Assembly (NCBI RefSeq): GCF_001567565.1
Contig: NZ_LSSW01000033.1
Location: forward strand, 62,001-126,000
Source of the DNA: Ectopseudomonas composti
Lineage (GTDB): Bacteria > Pseudomonadota > Gammaproteobacteria > Pseudomonadales > Pseudomonadaceae
Direction: 5' to 3'
Length of the DNA: 64,000 nt
Shown here: piece after piece, positions 1-8,789 of the stretch
Layout: every line of letters begins with the position of its first letter
How positions within the stretch are numbered: position 1 is the stretch's first letter
Notes under the pieces: model-generated
What the model was told of the DNA's origin: nothing
What the model saw: only the letters and a program-made list of their open reading frames with translations
Database searches by the model: none
Translations under genes and position numbers: made by a program

Positions 1-394
1 GCACCACCACGTAGCCGACCATGGCCGGGTTGAACGGGTTCTGCCCGAGGCCTCCATAGAGTTGCTTGCCGAAGCCGATGGCAAAACCGCAGGCGATCAG
101 CGTCAACCACCAGGGCGAGTAGGGTGGCAGTGCCAGGGCCAGCAACACGGCGGTGACCAGGGCGCTGTAGTCCTTGAGGAAGAACGCCAGCGGGCGCTTG
201 CGTGCAGCCAACAGGGCGGCCTCGAAGCCCAGTGCGCAGAGGCTGGCCCAGACCAGGTTGAACAGGGTGCCGATGCCGAACAGCCAGGTCAGGGCAAGAA
301 TGCCGGGCACCGTGGCCAGCAGCACCTGCAGCATGACCTGCTGGGTACGGTTGCTGCCCGTGGCATGGGGCGATGTGATGCGGGGCAGGGCCAT
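1..394 (-). CDS. rnfD: RnfD, N-terminal part (cut by window edge)
   Basis: Membrane subunit of the Rnf complex, which couples electron flow between ferredoxin and NAD(H) to ion transport across the inner membrane. About 131 N-terminal residues are visible; the gene runs off the left edge. They contain several hydrophobic segments and the conserved family stretch GGLGQNPFNPAMVGY near the window end. The covalent-FMN threonine of the family lies further downstream and is not seen. The ATG at 394 is preceded by AGGAG at a good distance. It follows rnfC in the order A-B-C-D, but a 140-bp gap with an inverted repeat separates it from rnfC. Confidence 0.93.
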   Translation of the reverse strand, partial: MALPRITSPHATGSNRTQQVMLQVLLATVPGILALTWLFGIGTLFNLVWASLCALGFEAALLAARKRPLAFFLKDYSALVTAVLLALALPPYSPWWLTLIACGFAIGFGKQLYGGLGQNPFNPAMVGYVVV

Positions 395-441
395 CGGCGC
401 TCCTGTTACTGCGTTCGTATTGACCGCAGTGGTGTTCATTC

Positions 442-529
442 CCCGGATTGCATCCGGGCTACGGTTGTCTGTGCCGCCCGGATGATCCGGCGCGACGGGG
501 TATCTTTTGTAGCCCGGATGCAATCCGGG
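442..529. repeat. REP-like inverted repeat pair between rnfC and rnfD
   Basis: Two perfect 21-nt inverted copies, at 442-462 and 509-529, carry the core CCCGGATTGCATCCGGG joined to GTAG. A third imperfect copy (GCCCGGATGATCCGG) sits between them. This is the layout of a REP doublet, two palindromic units facing each other. It lies inside the rnf operon, where such a hairpin could stabilise or attenuate the upstream transcript. No transposase is nearby. The repeat is seen directly; the effect is inference. Confidence 0.8.
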
Positions 530-536
530 AAAGTTG

Positions 537-3026
537 TCAGGCTTGGTATTCCGCCAGCTTGCGTTCGGCTTCGGCCAGACGCGTGCGGGCCTGCTCCAGC
601 GCATCGCCGGCGGCGTTGTCGTCACGCTCCAGCTTGCGCAGGTCGGCGCGGGCGAAGGCGACTTCGGTCTTCAGGGCTTTCAGCTCGGCATCCACGCCAG
701 GCCGTTCGGTGCGCACCAGCTCCGGGGCTGGCTTGCCCGAGGCTGCCTCGGCGGTGTGCAGGGCTTGTTCAGCGGCGGCCAGGGCATCGCGTAGCGGCTG
801 CAAGGAGGCTTCATCGGCGCCGGCCTTCTCGGCCTTCTTCAGTTCGGCGCGTTTCATCGCCAGTTCGATCTTGGCTTTCTTCAGCGCTTCGTCGCCGGCG
901 GGTTTGGCAGCGGCAGCGGGCTTTTGGCTGTCCAGCTCGGCCAGCGCTTTCTCGGCGGCATCCAGCTGCTGGCGCACACGGGCGATTTCGGCCTGCTGCT
1001 CCTCGTCCGGGGTCTCGAGCTTCTCCAGCTTGCGCAGCTGGGCCTTGAGCATGGCGGCTTCGATCTTGGCCTTCTTCAGTGCCTCGTCGCCGGCGGGTTT
1101 GGCAGCGGCAGCGGGTTTCTCGCTGTCCAGTTCAGCCAGGGCCTTTTCGGCGGCTTCCAGCTGCTGGCGCACACGGGCGATCTCGGCCTGCTGTTCGTCG
1201 TCCGGGCTGTCGAGCTTCTCCAGCTTGCGCAGCTGGGCCTTGAGCATGGCGGCTTCGATCTTGGCCTTCTTCAGCGCCTCGTCGCCGGCGGGTTTCGGTG
1301 CTGGCACGGGTGCCGCTGCCTGGGCGTTGGCCAGCGCCTTTTGTGCGGTTTCGGCTGCAGCACGCAGTTCGGCGACCTGGGCTTGCAGCTCCGGCGTGTC
1401 GTGGGCGGCCAGTTGCTTTTCCGCCTTCTTCAGCGCGACTTGGGCCATGCTGGCTTCGATCTTGAGTTTTTTCAGCGCTTCGTCCGCCGGTGAAGCCGCC
1501 GCTACCGGAGGGGCTTCGGCTTGTGCGGCCTTGGCGCGGGCGGCTTTCTCGGCACGCGCCTTGCGTTCGGCTTCCTTCTGCTCTTCGGCGCGGCGCAGGC
1601 GTTCCTGGCGTTGCTCGAAACGCTGCTTGGAGTGTTCGGCCTTGAGTTGTTTCTGTTCCAACTCGCGGATTTCCGCCTTGGCCACGCGGTAGTACTGCAC
1701 CAGCGGAATGCTCGATGGGCAGACATAGGCGCAGGCGCCGCACTCGATGCAGTCGAACAGGTTGTGCGCCTTGAGCTGCTCGTGTTCCTGGCCCAGGGCG
1801 AAGAAATGCAGCTGCTGCGGCAGCAGGCTGGCCGGGCAGGCCTCGGCGCATTCGCCGCAGCGGATGCAGGGCATGGCTGGCGGTGGTGGCGGCAGCTCGG
1901 CGGCGGTGCTGGCCAGCAGGCAGTTGCTGGTCTTGATCAGCGGTACGTCCAGCGAGGGCAGGGTGAAGCCCATCATCGGTCCGCCCATGATCAGGCGATT
2001 GAGCTTGCCCTGATCGAGCCCGGCAAAACTCAGCAGTTCGCCCACGGGCGTACCGATCAGCGCCTCGACGTTGCCGGGCCGCGCCAGCGCTTCGCCGGTC
2101 AGGGTGGTGATGCGCGAGATCAGTGGCTTGCCCAGCAGCACGGCATCGTGGATGGCCACGCAGGTGCCGACGTTCTGGCAGAGGATGCCGATATCGGCGG
2201 GCAGGCCGCCGCTGGGCACTTCGACGCCGGTGAGAATCTGGATCAGCTGCTTCTCGCCACCGGACGGGTACTTGGTCGGGAACCCCCGTACCTGATAGTC
2301 GCGCCCGGCACAGGCGGCTTGCACGGCGGCGATGGCTTCGGGTTTGTTGTCCTCGATGCCGATCAGCACCTGCTGTGGCTGGATCAGGTGGGTGAGCACG
2401 TCGATACCGGCCACCAGTTCGGCGGCACGTTCACGCATCAGCAGATCATCGGCGGTGATGTAGGGCTCGCACTCGGTGCCGTTGATGATCAGTGTGTGGA
2501 TCTTCTGCGTCGGCCGTGCGGTGAGTTTGACCGCTGTGGGAAAGCCTGCGCCACCCAGGCCGTTGATGCCGGCCTCGCGGATCAGCGTCAGCAGTTCGGC
2601 CGGCTCCAGGCTGCGGTAATCGGCGGGTGGCGCCAGCTCGATCCACTCATCCAGACCGTCGCTGTCGATGACGATGGCCGGCGCCAGCATGCCGGAGGCA
2701 TGGGGGTAGGGCTGCTCACCGATCAAGGCGATGGTGCCGGAGGTCGGTGCGTGCAACGGCACGCTGACAACACCGTTAGCATTGGCGATTTTCTCGCCCT
2801 TGCGCACGCGCTGACCAACCACCACGCAGGGCTCCGCAGCCGCGCCGATATGCTGGCCGAGCGGCAACACCAGGCGCCTGGGCAGTGGCGCCGGCTGGAT
2901 CGGCGTGCGGTTGGACAGCTCCTTGCGCTCGGCCGGATGAATACCGCCTGGAATGTCCCAGATCTTCATGGCGTCAGCGTGGCTTGCCCGCGCTGCGCCC
3001 ATGTCGTCTTTTGACATGACGCTCAT
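537..3026 (-). CDS. rnfC: RnfC, electron transport complex subunit with long repeat tail
   Basis: Peripheral NADH- and FMN-binding subunit of the Rnf complex, 829 aa. The family start MKIWDIPGGIHP is at residues 20-31. Two ferredoxin-type [4Fe-4S] motifs lie at C387/C390/C393/C397 and C426/C429/C432/C436. From about residue 450 to the end is a charged Ala/Lys/Glu-rich tail, predicted coiled coil, built of repeats beginning DEALKKAKIE. The ATG at 3026 overlaps the rnfB stop as ATGA, which supports this start over the internal M20. The tail is much longer than in short RnfC proteins of other bacteria, as is usual in Pseudomonas. Second to third gene of the minus-strand rnf operon. Confidence 0.96.
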   Translation of the reverse strand: MSVMSKDDMGAARASHADAMKIWDIPGGIHPAERKELSNRTPIQPAPLPRRLVLPLGQHIGAAAEPCVVVGQRVRKGEKIANANGVVSVPLHAPTSGTIALIGEQPYPHASGMLAPAIVIDSDGLDEWIELAPPADYRSLEPAELLTLIREAGINGLGGAGFPTAVKLTARPTQKIHTLIINGTECEPYITADDLLMRERAAELVAGIDVLTHLIQPQQVLIGIEDNKPEAIAAVQAACAGRDYQVRGFPTKYPSGGEKQLIQILTGVEVPSGGLPADIGILCQNVGTCVAIHDAVLLGKPLISRITTLTGEALARPGNVEALIGTPVGELLSFAGLDQGKLNRLIMGGPMMGFTLPSLDVPLIKTSNCLLASTAAELPPPPPAMPCIRCGECAEACPASLLPQQLHFFALGQEHEQLKAHNLFDCIECGACAYVCPSSIPLVQYYRVAKAEIRELEQKQLKAEHSKQRFEQRQERLRRAEEQKEAERKARAEKAARAKAAQAEAPPVAAASPADEALKKLKIEASMAQVALKKAEKQLAAHDTPELQAQVAELRAAAETAQKALANAQAAAPVPAPKPAGDEALKKAKIEAAMLKAQLRKLEKLDSPDDEQQAEIARVRQQLEAAEKALAELDSEKPAAAAKPAGDEALKKAKIEAAMLKAQLRKLEKLETPDEEQQAEIARVRQQLDAAEKALAELDSQKPAAAAKPAGDEALKKAKIELAMKRAELKKAEKAGADEASLQPLRDALAAAEQALHTAEAASGKPAPELVRTERPGVDAELKALKTEVAFARADLRKLERDDNAAGDALEQARTRLAEAERKLAEYQA
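906..1295 (-). repeat. 195-bp tandem repeat inside rnfC
   Basis: Two adjacent units (906-1100 and 1101-1295) of exactly 195 bp, 65 codons, are nearly identical in DNA and protein. Each contains DEALKKAKIEAAMLKAQLRK and an EIARVRQQL segment. More diverged units flank them on both sides. The in-frame period keeps the reading frame under expansion or contraction, so copy number probably varies between strains. Confidence 0.85.
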
Positions 3027-3598
3027 GCTGCCTGCTCCCGGTCACTGGCGATCAGTTGGCCGGGCGTCAGCGGCTTGTCCCACTTCCAGCTTTGCACGCT
3101 GCTACCGACTTCGAGCATGTCGATGCAGTCCACCGGGCAGGGTTCGACGCACAGGTCGCAGCCGGTGCATTCGCTGACGATGACCGTGTGCATCTGCCGC
3201 GCCGCACCGACGATGGCATCCACCGGGCAGGCCTGAATGCATTTGGTGCAGCCGATGCACTCGGCTTCGCGGATGAAGGCGACCATCTGCGGCTTCTCGC
3301 CTTCCACCGCATCCAGCGGCTCGGCCTCGACGTCGAGCAGGTCGGCCAGTGCAGCAATGGTGGCCTCGCCGCCAGGCGGGCACTTGTTGATCTTGTCGCC
3401 GCCGGCAATGGCCTCGGCGTAGGGTTTGCAGCCGGGGTAGCCGCACTGGCCGCATTGGGTCTGCGGCAGCAGGGCGTTGATCTGCTCGGCGATGGGGTCG
3501 CCCTCGACCTTGAAGCGCACGGCGGCAAAGCCGAGGATGGCGCCGGCGATCAGGCACAGCGCGAGCAGGGCGAGTACGGCGACCAGAACCAGGCTCAT
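3023..3598 (-). CDS. rnfB: RnfB, Fe-S ferredoxin-like subunit
   Basis: Electron-entry subunit of the Rnf complex, 191 aa, the usual length. One N-terminal transmembrane helix (about residues 3-28) is followed by the Rnf/Fe-S domain with C49, C52, C57 and C73. Two [4Fe-4S] ferredoxin motifs follow at C114/C117/C120/C124 and C144/C147/C150/C154. It overlaps rnfC and rnfA by 4 bp each (ATGA), so translation is coupled. Confidence 0.97.
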   Translation of the reverse strand: MSLVLVAVLALLALCLIAGAILGFAAVRFKVEGDPIAEQINALLPQTQCGQCGYPGCKPYAEAIAGGDKINKCPPGGEATIAALADLLDVEAEPLDAVEGEKPQMVAFIREAECIGCTKCIQACPVDAIVGAARQMHTVIVSECTGCDLCVEPCPVDCIDMLEVGSSVQSWKWDKPLTPGQLIASDREQAA

Positions 3599-4179
3599 AG
3601 CTTGATCAGCCCGGAGAAGCCCATGAACGCCAGCGACATCAGTCCGGCGGTGATCATGCCGATGGCCGCGCCCTGGAAGGATTTCGGCACGTCGGCGATG
3701 GCGATACGTTCACGCATGGCAGCGAACAGCACCAGCACCAGAGAGAAGCCCAGACCGGCGGCGAAACCGTTGACGGTGGCGGTGATGAAGGTGAACTCGG
3801 CCTTGTTGGCGTTGAGCAGGGCCACGCCTAGTACGATGCAGTTGGTGGTGATCAGCGGCAGGAAGATGCCCAGCACGCGGTACAGCAGCGGGCTGGTCTT
3901 GTTCACCACCATCTCGGTGAATTGCACGGTCACGGCAATTACCAGGATGAAGCTGATGGTACGCAGAAATTCGAGGTCCAGCGGTTTGAGTACGTACTGC
4001 TGCACCAGGTAGCTGCACATGGCCGCCAGGGTCAGCACGAAGGTGGTGGCCAGCGACAGGCCGATGGCGGTTTCGATCTTCTTCGACACGCCCATGAACG
4101 GGCACAGGCCGAGGAACTGTACCAGTACGAAGTTATTGACCAGGATGGCGCTGACCATGATCAGGACGAGTTCGGTCAT
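3595..4179 (-). CDS. rnfA: RnfA, integral membrane subunit
   Basis: Membrane subunit of the Rnf complex, 194 aa, about six hydrophobic helices. It has the family sequence NNFVLVQFLGLCPFMGVSKK early in the protein. Together with RnfE it forms the membrane core that carries the Fe-S centre between leaflets. First gene of the operon; it ends in an ATGA overlap with rnfB. The 124-bp gap upstream (4180-4303) should hold the operon promoter, but I could not pick convincing -35/-10 boxes. Confidence 0.96.
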   Translation of the reverse strand: MTELVLIMVSAILVNNFVLVQFLGLCPFMGVSKKIETAIGLSLATTFVLTLAAMCSYLVQQYVLKPLDLEFLRTISFILVIAVTVQFTEMVVNKTSPLLYRVLGIFLPLITTNCIVLGVALLNANKAEFTFITATVNGFAAGLGFSLVLVLFAAMRERIAIADVPKSFQGAAIGMITAGLMSLAFMGFSGLIKL

Positions 4180-4303
4180 CGGGTTGCCGTCGAGTGCACA
4201 AAGGCCATAGGAAAAGGGCGCCTATTATCGGGAAGCAGCCCTGGCCATACAAGCCGGATGCGGCGAATCGCCTGCACTTGGCGACCATTCGTCACAGCTC
4301 GAT

Positions 4304-5071
4304 TCACTGGCGGGTGAGGCGTCGCCACAGTTTGCGCAGGCCGAGGGCCACGGGAAACAGCACGATGAGGAAGGGCAGACTGTAGCCGATGAACTCGATC
4401 AGGTTGGCGGTGCCTTCGGCGAGGTTGTCCTGCAGGCGCGAGAACGCCTCGCCAATGCGGCCCAGGGGGGAGCGCTCGTAAGGGCTGCTGAAGCTCAGGG
4501 TCAGCAGGTTGGTATCCAGACGCAGCTGCTGCTGGGCGGCTTCCTGCGCTATGGCCTGCAGCTGTACCTCCAGTGCTGCCTGCTCGCGGGCCAGGGCCAG
4601 CAGATCGGCCACGGCGAGGTCATCGCGTTGCTCGAACTGTTGCAAGGTTCGTTGCTGGTGCAGCAGTTGCTCGTGTTGACGACGGTTGTCGCTGACGGCC
4701 TGGGCCAGGTCCTCGGCGCGAGTGCTGCGGCTGACCAGCTCGCCGCCTTCGCTGGCCAGCGCGGTGATCGGCTCGACCCCCTCAGGCACTATGCGTAGGG
4801 TGAGGTCGCCACGTGGCGCCTGGCCGCTGCTTTGCTGCGCGGAGATCAGGCTGCAGGTGCCGAAACGCTCGCTCAGGCAGGCTTCGCGGGTGGCGGCGAT
4901 ATGCTCACCAATGCGCTCGGCGGGCAGCTCGATGGCTACATGGTGTTCATAGGCCAGGTAGCTGCCGGCCTTGTTGCGTTCACCTTGCAGGGCGCCGCCA
5001 GGTGGAGCCCCCGATTGCTCGGAGCACCCGGCCAATGCGGCCAGCAGCGCCACTACCATCCATGGCTTCAT
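4304..5071 (-). CDS. DUF4349-type lipoprotein
   Basis: 255 aa. The N-terminal signal peptide has a lipobox ending at C16 (LAALAGC). The middle holds a folded segment with Cys residues, then a coiled-coil region of about residues 125-195 rich in Gln and Leu, and one transmembrane helix near the C-terminus (YSLPFLIVLFPVALGL) with a basic tail. This matches DUF4349 proteins, whose role is not known. The start is well supported by AGGAGG. It sits 21 bp after the metG stop on the same strand, so it may be cotranscribed with metG. Confidence 0.8.
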   Translation of the reverse strand: MKPWMVVALLAALAGCSEQSGAPPGGALQGERNKAGSYLAYEHHVAIELPAERIGEHIAATREACLSERFGTCSLISAQQSSGQAPRGDLTLRIVPEGVEPITALASEGGELVSRSTRAEDLAQAVSDNRRQHEQLLHQQRTLQQFEQRDDLAVADLLALAREQAALEVQLQAIAQEAAQQQLRLDTNLLTLSFSSPYERSPLGRIGEAFSRLQDNLAEGTANLIEFIGYSLPFLIVLFPVALGLRKLWRRLTRQ

Positions 5072-5092
5072 CCTTGCCTCCTGGCGTGTGCC

Positions 5093-7129
5093 TTACTTGA
5101 CGCGCTGGCCTGGCTTGGCGCCGCTGTCCGGGCTGAGCAGGTAGATCTCTTCGCCGCCGGGGCCGGCGGCCAGAACCATGCCTTCGCTGACGCCGAACTT
5201 CATCTTGCGCGGCGCCAGGTTGGCGACGTACAGGGTCAGGCGGCCTTCCAGTTTGCTCGGGTCCGGGTAGGCGGACTTGATGCCGGAGAACACGTTGCGC
5301 TTCTCGTCGCCGATATCCAGCGACAGGCGCAACAGCTTGTCGGCGCCCTCGACGAACTCGCACTTCTCGATCAGGGCGATACGCAGGTCGACGGCAGCGA
5401 AGGCATCGAAGTTGATCTCGGCAGCCAGCGGGTCTTTGCTCAGCTCGCCGTTACCCTGTGGTTTCGGCGCTTCGGCGGCCAGGTCTTCCTTGGAGGCTGC
5501 GATCATGGCTTCGATCTTCGCTGGCTCGATGCGGGTCAGCAGCGGGTTGAAGGGATTCAGCTGATGGTTGGCCAGCGGCAGCGCCAGTTCGGACCAGGTT
5601 TGCGGCTTCACGTTGAGGAAGGCTTCGGCCTCGGCGGCCAGCTTTGGCAGCACCGGTTTGAGCATGATCACCAACTGGCGGAACAGGTTGATACCCAGGG
5701 CGCAGATTTCCTGCACCTCGGCCTGCTTGCCTTCGACCTTATTCAGGGCCCAGGGCGCCTTGTCGGCGATCCAGGCGTTGGCGCGGTCGGCCAGTGCCAT
5801 GATCTCGCGCATGGCGCGGGAGAAGTCACGCGCCTCGTAGGCTTCGGCGATGCTCGGTGCGGCAGCCTGAAAGGCTTCCCACAGTTCGGGCTCGGGGTTG
5901 GCGGCAACCAGCAGGCCGGCATTGCCCTTGTGAATGAAGCCGGCGCAGCGGCTGGCGATGTTGACCACCTTGCCGACCAGGTCCGAGTTGACCTTCTGCA
6001 CGAAGTCTTCGAGGTTCAGGTCGAGGTCATCAACGCCGCGGCTCAGCTTGGACGCGTAGTAGTAACGCAGGTATTCCGGGTTCAGATGGTCCAGGTAGGT
6101 GCGCGCCTTGATGAAGGTGCCGCGCGACTTGGACATCTTCTGACCGTTGACCGTCAGGTAGCCGTGTACGTTGACTGCGGTCGGCTTGCGGTAGCCCGCG
6201 CCTTCGAGCATGGCCGGCCAGAACAGGGCGTGGAAGTTGACGATGTCCTTGCCGATGAAGTGGTACAGCTCGGCGCTCGAATCCTTGCCCCAGAAGGCGT
6301 CGAAATCCAGTTCCGGGCGTTTGCTGCAGAGGTTCTTGAAGCTGGCCATGTAGCCGATCGGCGCGTCCAGCCAGACGTAGAAGTACTTGCCCGGCTCGTC
6401 GGGGATCTCGAAACCGAAGTAGGGCGCATCGCGGCTGATGTCCCACTCCTGCAGGCCGCTATCGAGCCATTCGGCGATCTTGTTGGCGACCGCTTCCTGC
6501 AGCGCGCCGGAGCGCGTCCACTGCTTGAGCATGGCCTCGAAGTCCGGCAGTTTGAAGAAGAAGTGCTGCGACTCCTTGAGCACCGGCACCGCGCCGGAGA
6601 TGGCCGAACGCGGGTTCTTCAGCTCGGTCGGCGAATAGGTCGCGCCGCATTTCTCGCAGTTGTCACCGTACTGATCCTCGGTGCCGCACTTCGGGCAGGT
6701 GCCCTTGATGAAGCGGTCGGCGAGGAACATGCCTTTTTCGGGATCGAAATACTGGGTCACCGCGCGGGTGGCGATGTGGCCTTTGTCGCGCAGCGCCAGG
6801 TAGATGGATGCCGACAGCTCGCGGTTTTCGTCCGAGTGGGTCGAGTGGTAGTTGTCGAAGTCCACGCCGAAATCGGCGAAATCGGCCATGTGCTCGGCAC
6901 GCACGCCGTCGATCAATTGTTCGGGCGTGATGCCTTCTTTCTCGGCGCGCAGCATGATGGCCGAGCCGTGGGCGTCGTCGGCGCAGACGTAGATCGCCTG
7001 GTTGCCGCGCAGCTTCTGGTAGCGCACCCACATGTCGGTCTGCACGTACTCGAGCATATGGCCGAGGTGGATGGAGCCGTTGGCGTAGGGTAGGGCGCTG
7101 GTAACGAGAATCTTGCGGGCTTCGGTCAT
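5093..7129 (-). CDS. metG: Methionine-tRNA ligase
   Basis: Charges tRNA-Met and initiator tRNA with methionine in the cytoplasm. 678 aa with the start chosen here. It has the HIGH-type signature HLGH at residues 21-24, a zinc knuckle with CPKCG and CEKCG, and the KMSKS signature followed by RGTF. The last ~105 residues form an EMAP/OB-fold tRNA-binding domain, as in dimeric MetG enzymes. An ATG 13 codons upstream is in frame. I preferred M at 7129 because family members start MTEARKILVTSALPYANG or similar. Divergent from apbC. Confidence 0.95.
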   Translation of the reverse strand: MTEARKILVTSALPYANGSIHLGHMLEYVQTDMWVRYQKLRGNQAIYVCADDAHGSAIMLRAEKEGITPEQLIDGVRAEHMADFADFGVDFDNYHSTHSDENRELSASIYLALRDKGHIATRAVTQYFDPEKGMFLADRFIKGTCPKCGTEDQYGDNCEKCGATYSPTELKNPRSAISGAVPVLKESQHFFFKLPDFEAMLKQWTRSGALQEAVANKIAEWLDSGLQEWDISRDAPYFGFEIPDEPGKYFYVWLDAPIGYMASFKNLCSKRPELDFDAFWGKDSSAELYHFIGKDIVNFHALFWPAMLEGAGYRKPTAVNVHGYLTVNGQKMSKSRGTFIKARTYLDHLNPEYLRYYYASKLSRGVDDLDLNLEDFVQKVNSDLVGKVVNIASRCAGFIHKGNAGLLVAANPEPELWEAFQAAAPSIAEAYEARDFSRAMREIMALADRANAWIADKAPWALNKVEGKQAEVQEICALGINLFRQLVIMLKPVLPKLAAEAEAFLNVKPQTWSELALPLANHQLNPFNPLLTRIEPAKIEAMIAASKEDLAAEAPKPQGNGELSKDPLAAEINFDAFAAVDLRIALIEKCEFVEGADKLLRLSLDIGDEKRNVFSGIKSAYPDPSKLEGRLTLYVANLAPRKMKFGVSEGMVLAAGPGGEEIYLLSPDSGAKPGQRVK

Positions 7130-7290
7130 GGTGATCGGCTGCACTGGTAAAACGAGGGAAGTCGACAACTATAAGGGAAGCGACAAGCTTCAAGCTACCT
7201 GCGGCAAGGAAAAGCCCGTGCTGCATTGCACCGGAAGGCTGCTGTTATGATGACGGCCTGATTTTTCTGCCTGCCTTCTGGAGTTCTTGC

Positions 7291-8379
7291 ATGAGTGCCG
7301 TCACCCGCGAAGCGGTCGAAGCTTGTCTGCGTCAGTTCACCGACCCCCATCTCGATCAGGACCCGGTCAGTGCCGGTTGTCTGCGTGAAGTCGACATTCA
7401 GGGCGCGCGCGTATCCGTGCGTTTGGAACTCGGTTATGCCGCCGGGTTGTTCAAGAATGGCTGGGCGCAGATGTTGCAAATGGCGCTGGAGAACCTCGAA
7501 GGTGTCGACAGCGCCCAGGTGCAGGTCGATTGTGTGATCGACTCGCACCAGGGCCAGGCTCAGGTGCCGGCACTGGCCGGGGTGAAGAACGTGATCGCCG
7601 TGGCCTCCGGCAAGGGCGGTGTAGGAAAGTCCACCACCGCCGCCAACCTGGCGCTGGCCCTGGCGCGTGAAGGGGCGCGGGTGGGCATTCTCGATGCCGA
7701 TATCTATGGTCCGAGCCAGGGCATCATGTTCGGCATCGCCGAGGGCACGCGACCGGAAGTGCGTGAGCAGAAGTGGTTCGTGCCGCTCGAGGCTCATGGC
7801 GTGCAGGTGATGTCCATGGCCTTTCTCACCGACGACAACACGCCGATGGTGTGGCGCGGGCCGATGGTCAGTGGTGCGTTGCTGCAGCTGATCACCCAGA
7901 CGGCCTGGAACGATCTCGATTATCTGGTGGTGGACATGCCGCCGGGCACCGGCGACATCCAGCTGACCCTGGCGCAGAAGGTGCCGGTGGCTGGCAGCGT
8001 GATCGTCACCACCCCGCAGGACCTGGCCTTGCTCGATGCCCGCAAAGGCGTGGAGATGTTCCGCAAGGTGCACATCCCGGTGCTTGGCGTGGTGGAGAAC
8101 ATGGCGGTGCACATCTGCTCCAACTGCGGCCATGCCGAGCACCTGTTCGGCGAAGGTGGCGGCGAAAAGCTCGCCGCGCAGTACGGTGTCGAATTGCTGG
8201 CCTCGCTGCCGCTGTCGATGGCCATTCGTATGCAGGCCGACGATGGCAAGCCGACCACCATTGCCGATCCGGAAAGCCAGATCGCCATGATCTATCAGGA
8301 CCTGGCGCGCAAGGTCGGCGCGCGTATCGCTATGGCGGGCAAGCCGGTCATGCCGAATATCGAGATCAGCGAGGACTGA
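7291..8379 (+). CDS. apbC: Fe-S cluster carrier ATPase ApbC/Mrp
   Basis: Scaffold/carrier that delivers [4Fe-4S] clusters to apoproteins, cytoplasmic. 362 aa: an N-terminal MIP18/DUF59-like domain (about 1-85), then a ParA/MinD-type ATPase with the deviant Walker A GKGGVGKST at 107-115 and Walker-like VVDMPPGTGD. The paired cysteines CSNC at 276-279 bind the bridging cluster. Head-to-head with metG across about 160 bp, a common Pseudomonas arrangement. Confidence 0.95.
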   Translation: MSAVTREAVEACLRQFTDPHLDQDPVSAGCLREVDIQGARVSVRLELGYAAGLFKNGWAQMLQMALENLEGVDSAQVQVDCVIDSHQGQAQVPALAGVKNVIAVASGKGGVGKSTTAANLALALAREGARVGILDADIYGPSQGIMFGIAEGTRPEVREQKWFVPLEAHGVQVMSMAFLTDDNTPMVWRGPMVSGALLQLITQTAWNDLDYLVVDMPPGTGDIQLTLAQKVPVAGSVIVTTPQDLALLDARKGVEMFRKVHIPVLGVVENMAVHICSNCGHAEHLFGEGGGEKLAAQYGVELLASLPLSMAIRMQADDGKPTTIADPESQIAMIYQDLARKVGARIAMAGKPVMPNIEISED

Positions 8380-8405
8380 AAGCAGCCGCGTAGCGGCATC
8401 TGATG

Positions 8406-8531
8406 ACCCTCTCCCATTTATGGGGCGAAGAGGCGCGTTTTGGAAGCATCGCTTCCTGCGCCTATGAGCGCCTGATCGCGAAGCGATCAGGCCGGGGCGC
8501 GGAGCGGGGTGCCCGAAGGGCGGGAGAGGGT
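8406..8531. repeat. Structured intergenic element with 10-bp terminal inverted repeats
   Basis: A 126-bp block begins ACCCTCTCCC (8406-8415) and ends with the exact reverse complement GGGAGAGGGT (8522-8531). Inside are two further stem-loops: GGAAGC-ATC-GCTTCC (8442-8456) and CCTGATCGC-GAA-GCGATCAGG (8471-8491). No coding potential is apparent. The nested palindromes resemble a small non-autonomous repeat or a folded 3' UTR behind apbC. Within the 410-bp gene-free gap 8380-8789, this block, the REP-like hairpin and the csp terminator account for most of the visible structure. Confidence 0.6.
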
Positions 8532-8676
8532 AGGCAGGCGACTCGTTTTTGGCTTGGCGAATCTCCAATTGCCCTGTGGCGTGGGCAAGCTGCAGCGTTC
8601 CACCTCTCTGTTAAAGCACTTGGTACCGAAGTGCGGCGACAGCGTTAAGTAATCGATGCACCGATCCCCTCTTTTT

Positions 8677-8726
8677 GTAGGAGCGGCTTCAGCCGCGAAT
8701 CGCGGATAAATCCGCTCCTGCAGGGC
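8677..8726. repeat. REP-like hairpin (GTAGGAGCGG family)
   Basis: GTAGGAGCGGCTTCAGCCGC is followed, after a short spacer, by an imperfect reverse copy CCGCTCCTGC, making a long imperfect hairpin. This is the widespread Pseudomonas REP type GTAGGAGCGG, different from the CCCGGATTGCATCCGGG type at 442-529. It lies between apbC and the cold-shock gene, both of whose 3' ends point here. Confidence 0.75.
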
Positions 8727-8740
8727 GTGCGAACAGGCAT

Positions 8741-8772
8741 AAAAAAACCCCGCACTAGGCGAGGTTTTTTTC
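8741..8772 (-). terminator. Intrinsic terminator of the cold-shock gene
   Basis: On the minus strand a GC stem (CCTCGCC-TAGT-GCGGGG, imperfect) is flanked by A- and T-runs of seven, 18 bp beyond the csp stop. The symmetry means it could also stop plus-strand transcripts arriving from apbC. Confidence 0.8.
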
Positions 8773-8789
8773 AAGCGGGGTAGTGCAGG

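Noticed and set aside
906..1295. A CRISPR-like array
   Set aside because: The repeats are contiguous, 195 bp long, in frame and encode a coiled coil; there are no short spacers and no cas genes.
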